Part shown: positions 11,050-22,900 of the stretch, piece after piece
How the letters are laid out: every line of letters starts with the position of its first letter
Position numbering within the stretch: the first letter of the stretch is position 1
Assembly: GCA_009746045.1 (NCBI GenBank)
Contig: RPFO01000097.1
Coordinates: 314,501 to 378,500 of the forward strand
Origin: Mesostigma viride
Taxonomy: Eukaryota > Streptophyta > Mesostigmatophyceae > Mesostigmatales > Mesostigmataceae
Reading direction: 5' to 3'
Length of the DNA: 64,000 bases
Notes under the pieces: generated by a model
What the model was told of the DNA's origin: nothing
The model's input: only the letters and a program-made list of their open reading frames with translations
Database searches by the model: none
Translations under genes and position numbers: made by a program

Positions 11050-12006
11050 CTAATTCTTGGCTTGCACAGGTGAAACGCCATCGTGAATAATGCCCTCGAT
11101 CTCCGGGGGCACGGCGTAGAAGAACAGACGCATGTTGGGCTTCCTGTACGCGGCCCCGGCGTGGACGAGTGCACCGTGCCACACGAGAAGATCCCCGACC
11201 TTCGGTTCCAACACCCTACGCTGGACGCCTTTTACCTTCCTCAGGTCCGCCTTGTGGTGGTGCAGGGTGCTATTCTCCCAGTACACGAACTTGGTGTCTG
11301 GCTCAATTGCGAGTATGAAGGAAAGCGGGTATCGTGCTCCCCACTTTGACACAGCGCGGATGTAGTCGGCGTGGGGGGCCTGCTCCTTGCATTTCTCGTC
11401 GCTGGAGAGAATGTAGGGGAGGAGTGGGATGTAGTCTATGTCCATGAAGCGGTGCAAGGCGGCGGCGCAAAACGCAAAGAGCCACTCAACAGGGCCATTC
11501 GGAAGGAAGCCCATCTTTCGGCGACCATCGCCTTCAACTCCCTGCCCGTGCCGGTCGAACTTCTGGAACAGGCCAATCAGTTCAACCTCCAGGCTTTGCG
11601 CCCTCAGCCTGCCCATCGCGTCGGAATCGTCCGCGACGAAATTCTCGGCGACGTAGAAGCCGCGGTCGGCGAGCCCCTGCGCGCATTTGGCCGCGTCCGA
11701 GCCCGGCGCCGCCAGTGCCTTGCGTTGCAGGCACCCGTTCACGTACAGGTCGCCTTTCTTATAGTTCCTGCGCCGCCTAGCAAGATCTGACGCGTGCTTA
11801 TTTACGTAGTAGGGATCCCCCCTCGCAAGCCCCTCCTCCCTATCCCGCCGTCCCTGATGGTCTGCCCTGGCCTTCTCGTTGAATTCAGGGCCCTTGTCTT
11901 TCTCTCTATCCTTGTACCGCCGGGATTTTTTGTTAGCCAGGGCACGCTCGAGTACACTGACCCCGGATGCGTGTAGGGCTTCCAGATTGGGCGCTGGCTG
12001 CGCCAT
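11050..12006 (-). CDS. 2-oxoglutarate/Fe(II) oxygenase-like protein (mobile, intact copy)
   Basis: Single-exon ORF of 318 residues from MAQPAPNLEA. Residues 1-110 are basic with KSRRYKDREKDK- and LARRRRNYKKG-type stretches. The C-terminal third has the jelly-roll oxygenase signature: H-x-D (HADY, His212/Asp214), then GDLLVWHGALVHAG with a candidate distal His at 277 or 282, then NMRLFFY with an Arg (about 293) where 2-oxoglutarate is usually bound. This layout is that of 2OG-Fe(II) dioxygenases (PHD/AlkB-like superfamily); the substrate is unknown. Repetition within a mobile inverted structure suggests element cargo or a selfish-element gene rather than a housekeeping enzyme. An upstream in-frame ATG at 12099 would add 31 residues. 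Confidence 0.65.
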   Translation of the reverse strand: MAQPAPNLEALHASGVSVLERALANKKSRRYKDREKDKGPEFNEKARADHQGRRDREEGLARGDPYYVNKHASDLARRRRNYKKGDLYVNGCLQRKALAAPGSDAAKCAQGLADRGFYVAENFVADDSDAMGRLRAQSLEVELIGLFQKFDRHGQGVEGDGRRKMGFLPNGPVEWLFAFCAAALHRFMDIDYIPLLPYILSSDEKCKEQAPHADYIRAVSKWGARYPLSFILAIEPDTKFVYWENSTLHHHKADLRKVKGVQRRVLEPKVGDLLVWHGALVHAGAAYRKPNMRLFFYAVPPEIEGIIHDGVSPVQAKN

Positions 12007-12228
12007 TACAACAGTAAATGATTCAGGATATGAGCACCGTCCACGCGAATTACCAGAAAGCGTCCAAAACAGCCCAGAGGATGCCAAATGCGACCACACT
12101 CAAGCAAAGAAATTGCTCGGTAATGCAATAAAGAACGGCTGCCGCCTGGATGTCGCAGCTCGAGCTAGCGCGATGGTCGAATAAATTGCGCTGCAACGGG
12201 GTCAGTTTCAAACCGAACATTTTTTGAT

Positions 12229-12904
12229 TTTCACAGATTTTCACTCAAGTTGGTCGCCCGGACTGGAATATTTGCTCGCGTTCAGTGGGCCCTAAATGTG
12301 CACAGGTTCCGTAGACGGTTGTAGTAGAGTAGGTGACGTGTCCGGCCGGAGACCGGCCACAAACGCCGGAGAGGCACAATATTGGTTACTACCGGGGGCC
12401 CGGGGGCGAAGCCCCCGTTCTTGTTAGTATGTAAATATGTTAGTAGTAGTATGTTAGCATGTTGGTGTATTAGTATGTAAATATGTTGGTAGTAGTATGT
12501 TGGCATGTTGGTGTATTAGTATGTAAATATGTTAGTAGTAGTATATAGATATTTTCGTATGTTAGTATGTTAGTAAACCATTGTGCCAATGGTGACCTTA
12601 TCAAACCCTATGACAAGAAAGCCCTGAGGTGTGCTGATGCTTATTGCTGATGCTTATTGCTAATGATGACTGTTGATGGGGGGATTCGGCAAGCGCATGG
12701 GAGTGCACACCCGTGCCACGCTAAATCAGCACATGCACGATTCTCATGACAAACACGACCTGGAGGAAACAAAACGGCCGCACTCCTCTGTTGCTGCTGT
12801 TTTGGGGCTTAGCGTTTTAGGTTTAAGGCTGTAGGATCTCCGGTTGCTACAACAGCAGAGTTTGACGAGTGGGTCGAAACCATGTTCCCATGAGCTGCGC
12901 TGTC
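12229..12904. other. Intergenic; 59-bp tandem repeat and GC hairpin
   Basis: 12424-12560 holds about 2.3 units of a 59-bp repeat built on tatgtaaatatgtt and gtagtagtatgtt. A short hairpin gggggcgaagccccc lies near 12403-12418. The rest is unique with no gene seen. Confidence 0.6.
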
Positions 12905-12977
12905 ACCAACCCTAAACCCTAAACCCTAAACCCGAAACCCTAAATGCTAAACCCTAAACCCTAAACCCTAAACCCTA
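12905..12977. repeat. Interstitial telomere-type array (CCCTAAA)n
   Basis: About ten CCCTAAA units, two of them variant. TTTAGGG is the telomere repeat of land plants and many green algae (Chlamydomonas uses TTTTAGGG). Single-copy DNA follows on both sides, so this is internal. Confidence 0.9.
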
Positions 12978-13134
12978 CACAGATCCCATGAGCTGCCCAC
13001 TCTCTTCCCACACCCACTCTCTTCCCGCACCCACTCTCTTTCTACATCAAAGCCTTATCATTTGCGGCCACGTGAAGGTAGGATCAGTTAGTTAATTAAA
13101 GCACACGCCTGGCATGACAGGTAGGCTGATAAAC

Positions 13135-13310
13135 TCAACCCGTTTGCTTATACTACCCCTTTATTTATGTAGGCTAATACATTCTAAACCCGTTCACCTA
13201 TACTACCCCTTTATTTATGTACGCTAATACATTCTAACCCGTTCACCTATACTGCCCCTTTATTTATGTAGGCTAATACATTCTAAACCCGTTCGCCTAT
13301 ACTTCCCATG
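13135..13310. repeat. ~60-bp tandem repeat, about 3 units
   Basis: Units contain acccctttatttatgta, gctaatacattctaaa and cccgttcacctata, repeated three times with a partial fourth unit. Confidence 0.85.
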
Positions 13311-13497
13311 TCACCATCCACACCTGGAAGCCGCGTTCGTGCCTTCCGGTGCGAGCTCCCAGTCGTACGCGTCCTCGTCCTGTGGGGGGGCGACGTGTGA
13401 TAAACCATTGCAGCGTGACAGGAAGCAGAACGTGAGCGCGAGGGTACAGGCAGGGAAGCAGTGATGTGCGTCCTCGTCCTGTGGTGATCGCGTCGCA

Positions 13498-13940
13498 AGA
13501 GGAAGAGAAGAAGAAGAAGAAGAAGAAGAAGAAGAAGAAGAAGAAGAAGAAGAAGAAGAAGAAGAAGAAGAAGAAGAGAGAGAAGAAGAAGAAGAAGAAG
13601 AGAAGAAGAAGAAGAAGAAGAAGAAGAAGAAGAAGAAGAAGAAGAAGAAGAAGAAGAAGAAGAAGAAGAAGAAGAAGAAAGAAGAAGAAGAAGAAGAAAA
13701 GAAGAACAAGAAGAAGAAGAGGAAGAAGAAGAGAAGAAGAAGAAGAAGAAGAGAAGAAGAAGAAGAAGAAGAAGAAGAAGAAGAAGAAGAAGAAGAAGAA
13801 GAAGAAGAAGAAGAAGAAGAGAAGAAGAAGAAGAAGAAGAAGAAGAAGAAGAAGAAGAAGAAGAAGAAGAAGAAGAAGAAGAAGAAGAAGAAGAAGAAGA
13901 AGAAGAAGAAGAAGAAGAAGAAGAAGAAGAAGAAGAAGAA

Positions 13941-13987
<47 letters not shown>

Positions 13988-14223
13988 AGAAGAAGAAGAA
14001 GAAGAAGAAGAAGAAGAGAAGAAGAAGAAGAAGAAGAAGAAGAAGAAGAAGAAGAAGAAGAAGAAGAAGAAGAAGAAGAAGAAGAAAGAAGAAGAAGAAG
14101 AAGAAGAAGAAGAAGAAGAAGAAGAAGAAGAAGAAGAAGAAGAAGAAGAAGAAGAAGAAGAAGAAGAAGAAGAAGAAGAACAAGAAGAAGAAGAAGAAGA
14201 ACAAGAAGAAGAAGAAGAAGAAC

Positions 14224-14254
<31 letters not shown>

Positions 14255-14469
14255 AGAAGAAGAAGAAGAAGAAGAAGAAGAAGAAGAAGAAGAAGAAGAA
14301 GAAGAAGAAGAAGAAAGAAGAAGAAGAAGAAGAAGAAGAAGAAGAAGAAGAAGAAGAAGAAGAAGAAGAAGAAGAAGAAGAAGAAGAAGAAGAAGAAGAA
14401 GAAGAAGAAGAAGAAGAAGAAGAAGAAGAAGAAGAAGAAGAAGAAGAAGAAGAAGAAGAAGAAGAAGAA

Positions 14470-14470
<1 letters not shown>
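13498..14470. repeat. (GAA/AAG)n microsatellite, ~970 bp
   Basis: Near-pure GAA repeat with occasional extra A or G that shifts phase. It produces 400-residue poly-Lys, poly-Arg, poly-Glu, poly-Ser, poly-Leu or poly-Phe ORFs with no biological meaning. Long GAA tracts are known to form triplex and sticky DNA. Confidence 0.97.
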
Positions 14471-14546
<76 letters not shown>

Positions 14547-14547
14547 C
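14471..14547. repeat. (GAT)n microsatellite, about 25 units
   Basis: Abrupt change from GAA to GAT, suggesting a point mutation that was itself amplified. Confidence 0.95.
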
Positions 14548-14871
14548 GACGACACGTGCTGATGACAACAAGGATACAGGCAAGTTTACAGGCAACCGCG
14601 TTCTTGCCCTGTGGATGGAGCATCATAAACGATTGGAGAGGGTCAAAAGGCGGGTCAATGTTACAAGGGGCAGGTCAGTGTGACAAGGGGCAGGTCAATG
14701 TTTGACAGTACGCTCAAGAAAGCTGACCCCACAGGCTCTGCCTAATACCTAATGCTAGCTACCGTGGTGAGTGAGCATGATAAACAATTGGAATAGGTCA
14801 AGGGGTAGGTCAATGTGTGACAGGGGGTGGGGAAATATTTGCCCACAAGGTCATGGTTGGGGTGATGGGAA

Positions 14872-15105
14872 TACGACCCTATCAACACGGCTACAGTGAC
14901 CACGCACACACGGCTACAGTGACCACGCACACATGGCTCTAGTCACTACGCACACATGGCTACAGCGACCACGCACACATGGCTACAGTCACTACACATG
15001 GCTACAGTCACTACGCACACACGGCTACAATGACCACGCACACGTGGCGATAGTCACTACACACACACGGCTACAGTGACCAAGCACACATGGATATCAT
15101 CACTA
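14872..15105. repeat. ~24-bp minisatellite
   Basis: Units such as cacacatggctacagtcac, alternating cacgcacac and actacgcacac; about nine copies. Confidence 0.85.
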
Positions 15106-15118
15106 CTGTCTAATCACC

Positions 15119-15150
15119 AAGAAAATGTCCTCAAATGAGGACATTTTTAA
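15119..15150. repeat. Palindrome, copy 1
   Basis: aaatgtcctcaaatgaggacattt: 10-bp arms around AAAT. The same sequence recurs at 16828-16853. Confidence 0.8.
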
Positions 15151-16827
15151 GCATGGATACCATCTGTAATAACTAACACATGTCAACACATCCATGGGTA
15201 GGGTATGGAACCATGTTCATTTATGATATGTTCAAGAGTTGCAATGCTTAACATCCATGAAATATGCTCATTGTATAATTGTTTACGATTTATGAATGCA
15301 GGGGGGTCGCTACGCGAGTGACCAAATAGCACTCAAGTCAACAATATGCCAAGAAAGAAGGCATGGCCAGGTCATGGCTGGCCCTGAAAATGCACCCAGG
15401 GTGCCCACAACATGTCTATGTTACACCCTCGCAGTCCTAGACCCTGCAGCCTGCCAGGGGGGGGGACAAAATGTAACTGGCAACCAGGGACCATGGTGCA
15501 GGCCAAACAGCAGGTGTAAAGCTAGCTCAGTCCAACGAGTGAAATATGAAGCAAATACTCGCCAAGGTTAGGTCCATGATCGTTGGTAGAGGCTCGGCTG
15601 CCACCACGGTGCTAAACCATGATGCTGAACCCTTACGTTATATATGAAACATATACTGCAAAGAGGCACAAGTTGTAACACAAGCACAATGTAAACATGA
15701 CAAGCTCAAGTTTCCAAGCCAGTCTTGATCACTTGGACATGAGTTGAAGCATTAGAAACATATGGGCAACATACCAGCAAGCCTTGAAAAACTTCTCAGC
15801 AACAAGGCAGTATATGTGTTGAATCAAACTACCACATCGCAATTAAGCACAGCGACTTCTAGTCGCTGCTGTTTTGATAACGCAAGGCCGTTTACCTTTT
15901 CAGTGACGCAGCGGGAAAAGAAAGTACTGCCCAGCAAACTTCCGTTATTCCCCGGACATAAACGTAATCAAAACCACGAAGTTGGGCATTGAAAGCAACC
16001 GGAATTATCACGTCTGCGAGAGTTATAGGTTACAATCCGCTTAACACGCTTACTTAGAACGATGCGGTTGAGAATGACAGTCGGAACCTTGCTCTTGACG
16101 TGCGCCCAGGCCGCCAGCTGCGCGGGCCAGCTCAAGAAATATATATTAAAGGACGGTGACGCGTGGGAAGCACCCAGCCTTGCGGCAAAAGAAAAATATG
16201 GCTCGCGCTCGCCCTGGTTTTCGCCAGGCGCGACTGCGACATCACGACGAAAAAATAGAGACTCTTTGACGCATGCAACTGCCCAGGTCCCTCTTCTCCC
16301 CATGTCGCCCATAAGCCCAGAAGCGTACCATAACCCATACTCGCGATATCCGCAGCGCCTGGGCGGAAAAAGAAATTGTAAAACCGAACTGCGAACTGAC
16401 CTATCATGCGATCTACGTAGCTCTCAGATTTTCTTCAACAATGCCAAAATCCGTTCATGAACAAAATTTTCGACATATACAAAGCACCTGCACGTGAAGA
16501 ATAGCATCTTCGAAATCACTAGATGACGATCTAAAATGCTGTTTTCGTCCGGGGCAAAATAATGCCCTATAACATTCAGGCAAGCCTCGGAACTGGCACG
16601 ACCCCATAGCCGCCACTGGACAAAACACTCGATTGCATTGCGATGTTCTTGCGATTGTAGGTACTTTTCGTCGCCTCATATTTTCCAGGTACGGTCGACC
16701 CCTGTCGACCCCAGGGGCTTGGCGCGCTCAGTACCTATCCCAGTTTCGCGCCAAAACCCACCAAGTGACCCTAGGACCAAATTTGGCGCCAAAACCGCGC
16801 CCCTGACCCCCCCCGTCTCAAACGAGG
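15151..16827. other. Gene-poor stretch, no gene confidently recognised
   Basis: Unique DNA. At 16062-16460 (plus) a 132-codon ORF starts with a hydrophobic signal-like segment (MRLRMTVGTLLLTCAQAASC) and continues without a family match; ORFs on the opposite strand overlap it. Not supported well enough to call. Confidence 0.4.
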
Positions 16828-16853
16828 ACTATGTCCTCAAATGAGGACATTTG
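16828..16853. repeat. Palindrome, copy 2
   Basis: Carries the atgtcctcaaatgaggacat palindrome of 15119-15150, 1.7 kb away; flanks differ. Confidence 0.8.
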
Positions 16854-16875
16854 GTTTTTGGACACTACGCCATGT

Positions 16876-16975
16876 CAGAGCGTACCTTGATCCTAGGGAG
16901 CTAAAAGTAGAGCAACCCTTTATGCTTGGGTGTTTATGTCAGGGCGTACCTTGATCCTAGGGAGCTTGTAGTAGA
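16876..16975. repeat. Exon-edge copies after the last kinase exon x2
   Basis: A ~30-bp block (tgtcagagcgtaccttgatc to agggagct) at 16873-16902 recurs at 16937-16968, each followed by ctttatgc, which also ends the real exon at 16982. On the minus strand both copies offer an ATCAAG|GTACGC donor. Confidence 0.6.
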
Positions 16976-19900
16976 ATGTACCTTTATGCCGGCGCGCGCC
17001 TGCATCGACAGCAGCAGATCGTTCACATAGTCGTAGTCCGGGTCTTGCTCAAACTCGAGGCACCGGAGATATCGGATCAGGTTCTGTGGCAGCACAGGCA
17101 GGTTTGCGCGAGGAAGGGCCACATGCCACAACAGGACAGGATGCCACAACCAGCGGGACAGGTTGCGACGGCAAGTAACGGGTCAGGTTCTGTGGCAGCA
17201 CAGGCAGGTTTGCGCGAGGAAGGGCCACATGCAACAACAGGACAGGATGCCACAAACAGCGGGACATCGTGCAACACAAGATAGCGGGGCAGGTTCTGCG
17301 GCACCTGGAAAAGAGGCAAATGGCAGGAGTTACAGCAGCCAATATTTATACTAGCTGACTAGTGCGGATCAGGTTCTGTGGCAACAGCACGGGGAAGATT
17401 GGGGACAGAAGACAGAAGATGGGGGCCAGAATGACACAAATGGGAGGATGGGGTGCAGTATGCAGGTAGCAGAACATACCAAAGCATATCAGGAAGCAGA
17501 GCAGCATACGGCACAAAACTAGGGCGTGGGAAATTCAGCAGCAGCACGGGCAGGTTGCAAGCCAAAGGGTCCTACAGTGCAAAACAGCAGGAAACAGGTA
17601 CAGTGCAAAACAGCAGGAAACAGGTACAGTGCAAAACAGCAGGAAACAGGTACAGTGCAAAACAGCAGGAAACAGGGAAGGAGACACAGCGGATCCGGCT
17701 CTGCGGCAGCAAGGGCACAAAATGAGCGGCTCGAAATGGGGTGCAAGTGGGGTGTGTGGCCACATGACCAACGGTACCATGAGCGGCTTCTACTGCCAGG
17801 CGGATCCGGAATGCCCGGGGCAGCTGCACAAACGCGGTGTGCTGTTGCCGCCCCCTTGCACAGTTAGCCCACCATGGTACCACCCTGGTTCTGCCATTTC
17901 CCACACTAACTGGTCGAGTCGTTCCACGTGCGGGTGTGGCCTCACCTCCAACTCCTGCGGCAGCGTCACGCCACCCGTGTTGACGAACATTTCCGGGTGC
18001 CGGCTGCATTCTGCTTTCAGCTGCCCCACTTTCTCCTGCATCGTTATGCGGCAACCCCGGCCGTGGGCAAACAATGAGAAACACACGGCACAGGAGGTGG
18101 GCAAAGGCATAGGAGGTGGGAAGCGATGAGAAACACACGGCACAGGAGGTGGGACAAGGCACAGGAGGTGGGACAAGGCACAGGAGGGGGGCGCGGCGCG
18201 ATGGTGGGGGGTGGGGGGCGCGCGGTGGGACAAGGAACAGGAGGGGCGTGATGGTGGGCGCGAGACAAGAGCGAGGAGGTGGCACAAGCAAGGATCGTAC
18301 TGCACGTCCTTGGCACAGAGATGGCACACCCTGTTTCCCGCAAGCCGACAAATCAAAGCACCCATTCCCTTGCCGACCGCCTCTCCCCTTGTCAGATCCC
18401 CCCGCTCAGTAACCCTTACCCAACATCCGTGAACGCTCCCACACAAAACAAGCCACGTCGGTTCCTCGCCCTTGGCATTGCGACATTAAATTATAACATG
18501 CCTCCGTTGGGAGATCATGTAGCAATCATCGCGCCATGGCAGGCGATATCCCGTTATTCTTACGCAACAAATCGAACTTTGTTCTTGGGGTCATGCGGCG
18601 GCAGGCACCAATCGCCACCTTACTATACCCCCCCACAACCCCCACAACCCCCGGTGTCCTTCTGGGCATTATCAAACATCCCAAGCGGACCACAAGCGCG
18701 CCTCGTCCTTGGAGTCCTTGTCCTTAAAGTCGCGCCACGGCAGGCATCCTCCCCCCTTGCTGCTGTGCCAAACCAAACCAAAACCAAGAAACCGCATTTG
18801 TACCTTGTCCTTGCAGTCACGCCACGGCAGGCTCCCCTCCAGCAGCTCCACCAACACGTACAGCAGCGACCAGAGGTCGTCGCGCCGGCTCAGGTCCTGC
18901 CGCAAAAGGTTGTATGCATGGGGGCGGGGTGATTGGGCTGCTTTACATTCCATGACCAGCGCATCCAGCAGCGACCAAAGGTCGTCCCGCCGGCTCAGGT
19001 CCTGGTGTTAAGGTTTGGGCCATCATGCATGAACACGAGGGCAGTTTCTACTAGCCGATCCAAGAGGCTGAGTGCAGCAATCCAAGATAATCATCTTCCA
19101 ACCTAATTATTGTATTAATATTATGAACCAAATAACATTTAAAATTATACTACAGTAGTATAATACTATATATACCAGAGTAGTATAATACTATATATAC
19201 TAGAGTAGTATTATAATAGCAACATTTGGGCTCTTCTATCAATCTGAATGCCTTAATCCACGAAATGATTGGACTGCGAAAGCGACCAGAGGTCGTCGTG
19301 CCGGCTTGTCCTACTTAAGCTGACTTTGTTCCTTGGCCATTTCAGAATGATCCAAGAACCTCACCCTTCTCTTCCTTCCTTAATCAAGTGAACTCAAACA
19401 GGGTACCAGGTGCCAATCGACAGAGGCAAATGCAAGCGTGCGACACCGCCCAGCATCTCGGAACACAACTCCAAAACTTGTGGAGGCACATACTTCGTAA
19501 TTTCACCGCATTGCACCATCATTATACCTTCTGTTACACCGTCTGTTATACCTTTCTGTAATCTGTGCAAGTCAGAACCAACCCCATTCAGGTGCGCATG
19601 TTCAGGGGCGCGGATGCAAGCACGAGCGAGCAGTCCAGGCCAGCGGCTATGCTCAACGGCCATGTCTTCTTCCCTTGCGTGAGATCTTCGAGATCTCGTT
19701 CATGTGCGCATTGGCATACGCAATACCCGGTTGTGCGGCCCAGCGCAGCATCCTATGCTCTCAACTCCTGTACCAGCACCACACCCTTTTCCCTTGCGTG
19801 AGACAGTAATAATAATATTATTAAATAAATACCAGTATATTATTAAATAAATAACAGTATTGGTCATAGTAACGGCCACCAACCTTGTTCATGTGTGCGT

Positions 19901-22900
19901 TGACAGAGGCGAAAGCGGATGTGCCCCGGAACTCGGCCTTGGCGCGCGGCGCCATTACGCCGCCGTCGTCGCCAAGGAAGCGGCGAGCGAGGCCAAAGTC
20001 GATGATGAAGGCCTTGCCGGTCCGGTTGCCGTACGGCAGCACAAAGTTTGACTGGGGGGCGGGGGGGGGGGGGGGGGGGGGGGGAATTGAGAACCGTGCG
20101 TGAGGAACGACAAGCATACGCAATAGAGGGAAGGACGCACAAGTCAGCACAAAGAGGCGCGTTTGTCAGCATAAGGTTGGGATGGGGGTCCCGTTGCCCA
20201 CCAGGGAAGGCAACAAAGATGTGCGATCCAGGAACGCAGTAAATCAAATGCCATCGCGGAACCAAGTGATCCAAATGCAGTCAACGAATGAAGTAAATCA
20301 ACAAGAAGACGCAATAGGGGGAGGAAGACGACAAGAATCAGTGCAGTAGGGGAGCACAAAGTTGGGCTGGGCGCAATTCATAATTTCAGAACTGTCAATG
20401 AGGAAAGGAAATGCACTCAGGGGGAGCAAACGCGCGTCAGCGCATGTACAGGGGCAGAAAGCCAGATCACCGGTCCTTTCGGGATCTGTTAGGCCCCTAA
20501 TGGATCTGATAGGCCCCTAATAGATCTAATAGGCCCCTAATAGATCTGATAGGCCCCTTGTGGATCTGATAGGCCCCTAATGGATCCACCAGGGTTCCAA
20601 AAGCAAAGGCAAGGGCAAGGGCATCAGGAATAGCAAGCTGTTTGTCATCTGGAACAGCAAGCTGTTTGTCATCAGGAATAGCAAGCTGTTCGTCATCAGG
20701 AATAGCAAGCTGTTTGTCATCAGGAATAGCAAGCTGTTTGTCATCTGGAATAGCAAGCTGTTCGTCTTCAGGAATAGCAAGCTGTTTGTCATCAGGAATA
20801 GCAAGCTGTTCGTCATCAGGAATAGCAAGCTGTTCGTCATCAGGAATAGCAAGCTGTTTGTCATCAGGAATAGCAACCTGTCTGTCACCGCAAGTACGCC
20901 AGCACATAGCTGAACGTGGGCTTTAGTAACAGCTGTCCATCACAACAGGCAAGCACACACATCCCTCAGGGAAAGAGCCCCACCGCACACTGGCAAAATG
21001 ACCTCTTTTCCTTCCCATACGCCATCAGCGCAGCAGAAATGAAAACGCGGGCGCAGACCAAGGAGGCACATGCAACACGGAATGGCAGTAAACGCGATCC
21101 CAACGAGGGCTTTAAGGCATAAGGGTGAGCAAGGGCATACGGGTGAGCAAGGGCATGAGGGTGAGCAAGGGCATGAGGGTGAGCAAGGGCATGAGGGTGA
21201 GCAAGGGCATACGGGTGAGCAAGGGCATGAGGGTGAGCAAGGGCATGAGGGTGAGCAAGGGCATGAGGGTGAGCAAGGGCATGAGGGTGAGCAAGGGCAT
21301 ACAGGTGAGCAAGGGCATGAGGGTGAGCAAGGGCATACGGGTGAGCAAGGGCATGAGGGTGAGCAAGGGCATGAGGGTGAGCAAGGGCATACGGGTGAGC
21401 AAGGGCATGAGGGTGAGCAAGGGCATACGGGTGAGCAAGGGCATGAGGGTGAGCAAGGGCATGAGGGTGAGCAAGGGCATGAGGGTGAGCAAGGGCATGA
21501 GGGTGAGCAAGGGCATGAGGGTGAGCAAGGGCATGAGGGTGAGCAAGGGCATACGGGTGAGCAAGGGCATGAGGGTGAGCAAGGGCATGAGGGTGAGCAA
21601 GGGCATACGGGTGAGCAAGGGCATGAGGGTGAGCAAGGGCATGAGGGTGAGCAAGGGCATGAGGGTGAGCAAGGGCATGAGGGTGAGCAAGGGCATGAGG
21701 GTGAGCAAGGGCATAAGGGTGAGCGCCGCCTTGAGCAGGGAAGTGGAGTATTGGGGACTGTGAAAAAAAAAATTAATAGCGTCACAGACAAGCACGTGCT
21801 GCTCCTATCTCTAAAACTGCATCCATCCCTACTCCTCACCGGCTTGACGTCACGGTGCACAAACCCCAGCTGGTGCACGCTCCTGATGGCTGCCAGCATC
21901 TGTCACGACAAGGGACCCGTGGTTTTAAATAATATAATGACAATGTAATGATGGTAGTAGTAATGTTATTTCAAGGATGGCATCACGATATTTCAACGAT
22001 GGCATCACGATGATTGTGACGACAATAAAACGGTCGGGACATACGTCAGATATACGGCAGGGACAAAAACCAGGGTACAGGCACACGCATAGGAGGGCAC
22101 CCATAAAATTAAGCATTATGTAAATATGTGCTAGTAAACTGGACAGGTCAAGACCTCCCTAGCAGGTTCAGGCCAATCCATAAAGCAGCACGTAACTCTC
22201 GCTTCCCTGGCATGTTACCGAAAACCACCAGGGGCTGTCTTGCAAAGTGGAAGTGGCCTGAACCCAGAGGGCAAGGTGGAACCTCCTTGTGCAGCAAGAG
22301 TCCACAACAGTGCTCCCTGCAATGCACGCTACATGAGATCTGAATCATCTCGAAACGACATTCAGCATGGCTTCACATGTTCCAAAAAGTGCAGAGCGCG
22401 CTGCAAACAGACACAGTTTTTCCATCATGAACCCATCCAGCCGCCCAACTGGCTTATTCCATCATGAACCCATCCAGCCGCCCAACTGGCTTATTCCATC
22501 ATGAACCCATCACTGGCTTATTCCATCATGAACCCATCCAGCCACCCAACTGGCTTATTCCATCATGAACCCATCACTGGCTTATTCCATCATGAACCCA
22601 TCCAGCCGCCCAACTGGCTTATTCCATCATGAACCCATCCAGCCACCCAACTGGCTTATTCCATCATGAACCCATCCAGCCGCCCAACTGGCTTATTCCA
22701 TCATGAACCCATCCAGCCACCCAACTGGCTTATTCCATCATGAACCCATCCAGCCACCCAACTGGCTTATTCCATCATGAACCCATCCAGCCACCCAACT
22801 GGCTTATTCCATCATGAACCCATCCAGCCACCCAACTGGCTTATTCCATCATGAACCCATCACTGGCTTATTCCATCATGAACCCATCCAGCCACCCAAC

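Larger units (their letters stand above)
8037..12228. mobile_element. Composite of two inverted copies of an oxygenase-carrying repeat
   Basis: About 990 bp at 8488-9478 (plus) reappears nearly identical and inverted at 12209-11224. The shared DNA includes the coding region and ~200 bp upstream of its ATG. A 20-bp motif (tgttcggtttgaaactgacc, with variants) occurs at the outer edge of both arms (8066-8086, 12206-12226) and again after the truncated copy (about 9600-9620). No transposase or RT is seen within, so the class is unknown; multicopy inverted structure and repeated edges are the evidence for mobility. Confidence 0.6.

Noticed and set aside
13283-14683. ORFs of 400+ codons made of poly-Lys/Arg/Glu/Met or poly-Ser/Leu/Phe/His
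   Set aside because: Translations of the GAA and GAT microsatellites.
16062-16460. 132-codon ORF with signal-peptide-like start
   Set aside because: Overlapped by opposite-strand ORFs, no family pattern, no splice or poly(A) support.
20497-20926. ORFs with AIPDDKQL or SSGIASC repeats
   Set aside because: 24-bp minisatellite in an intron; no start context or conserved domain.
21070-21948. Collagen-like GEQGHEG ORF (292 codons) and MSKGMRV/LTLMPL ORFs
   Set aside because: An 18-bp minisatellite opens several frames equally; it lies in a kinase intron.
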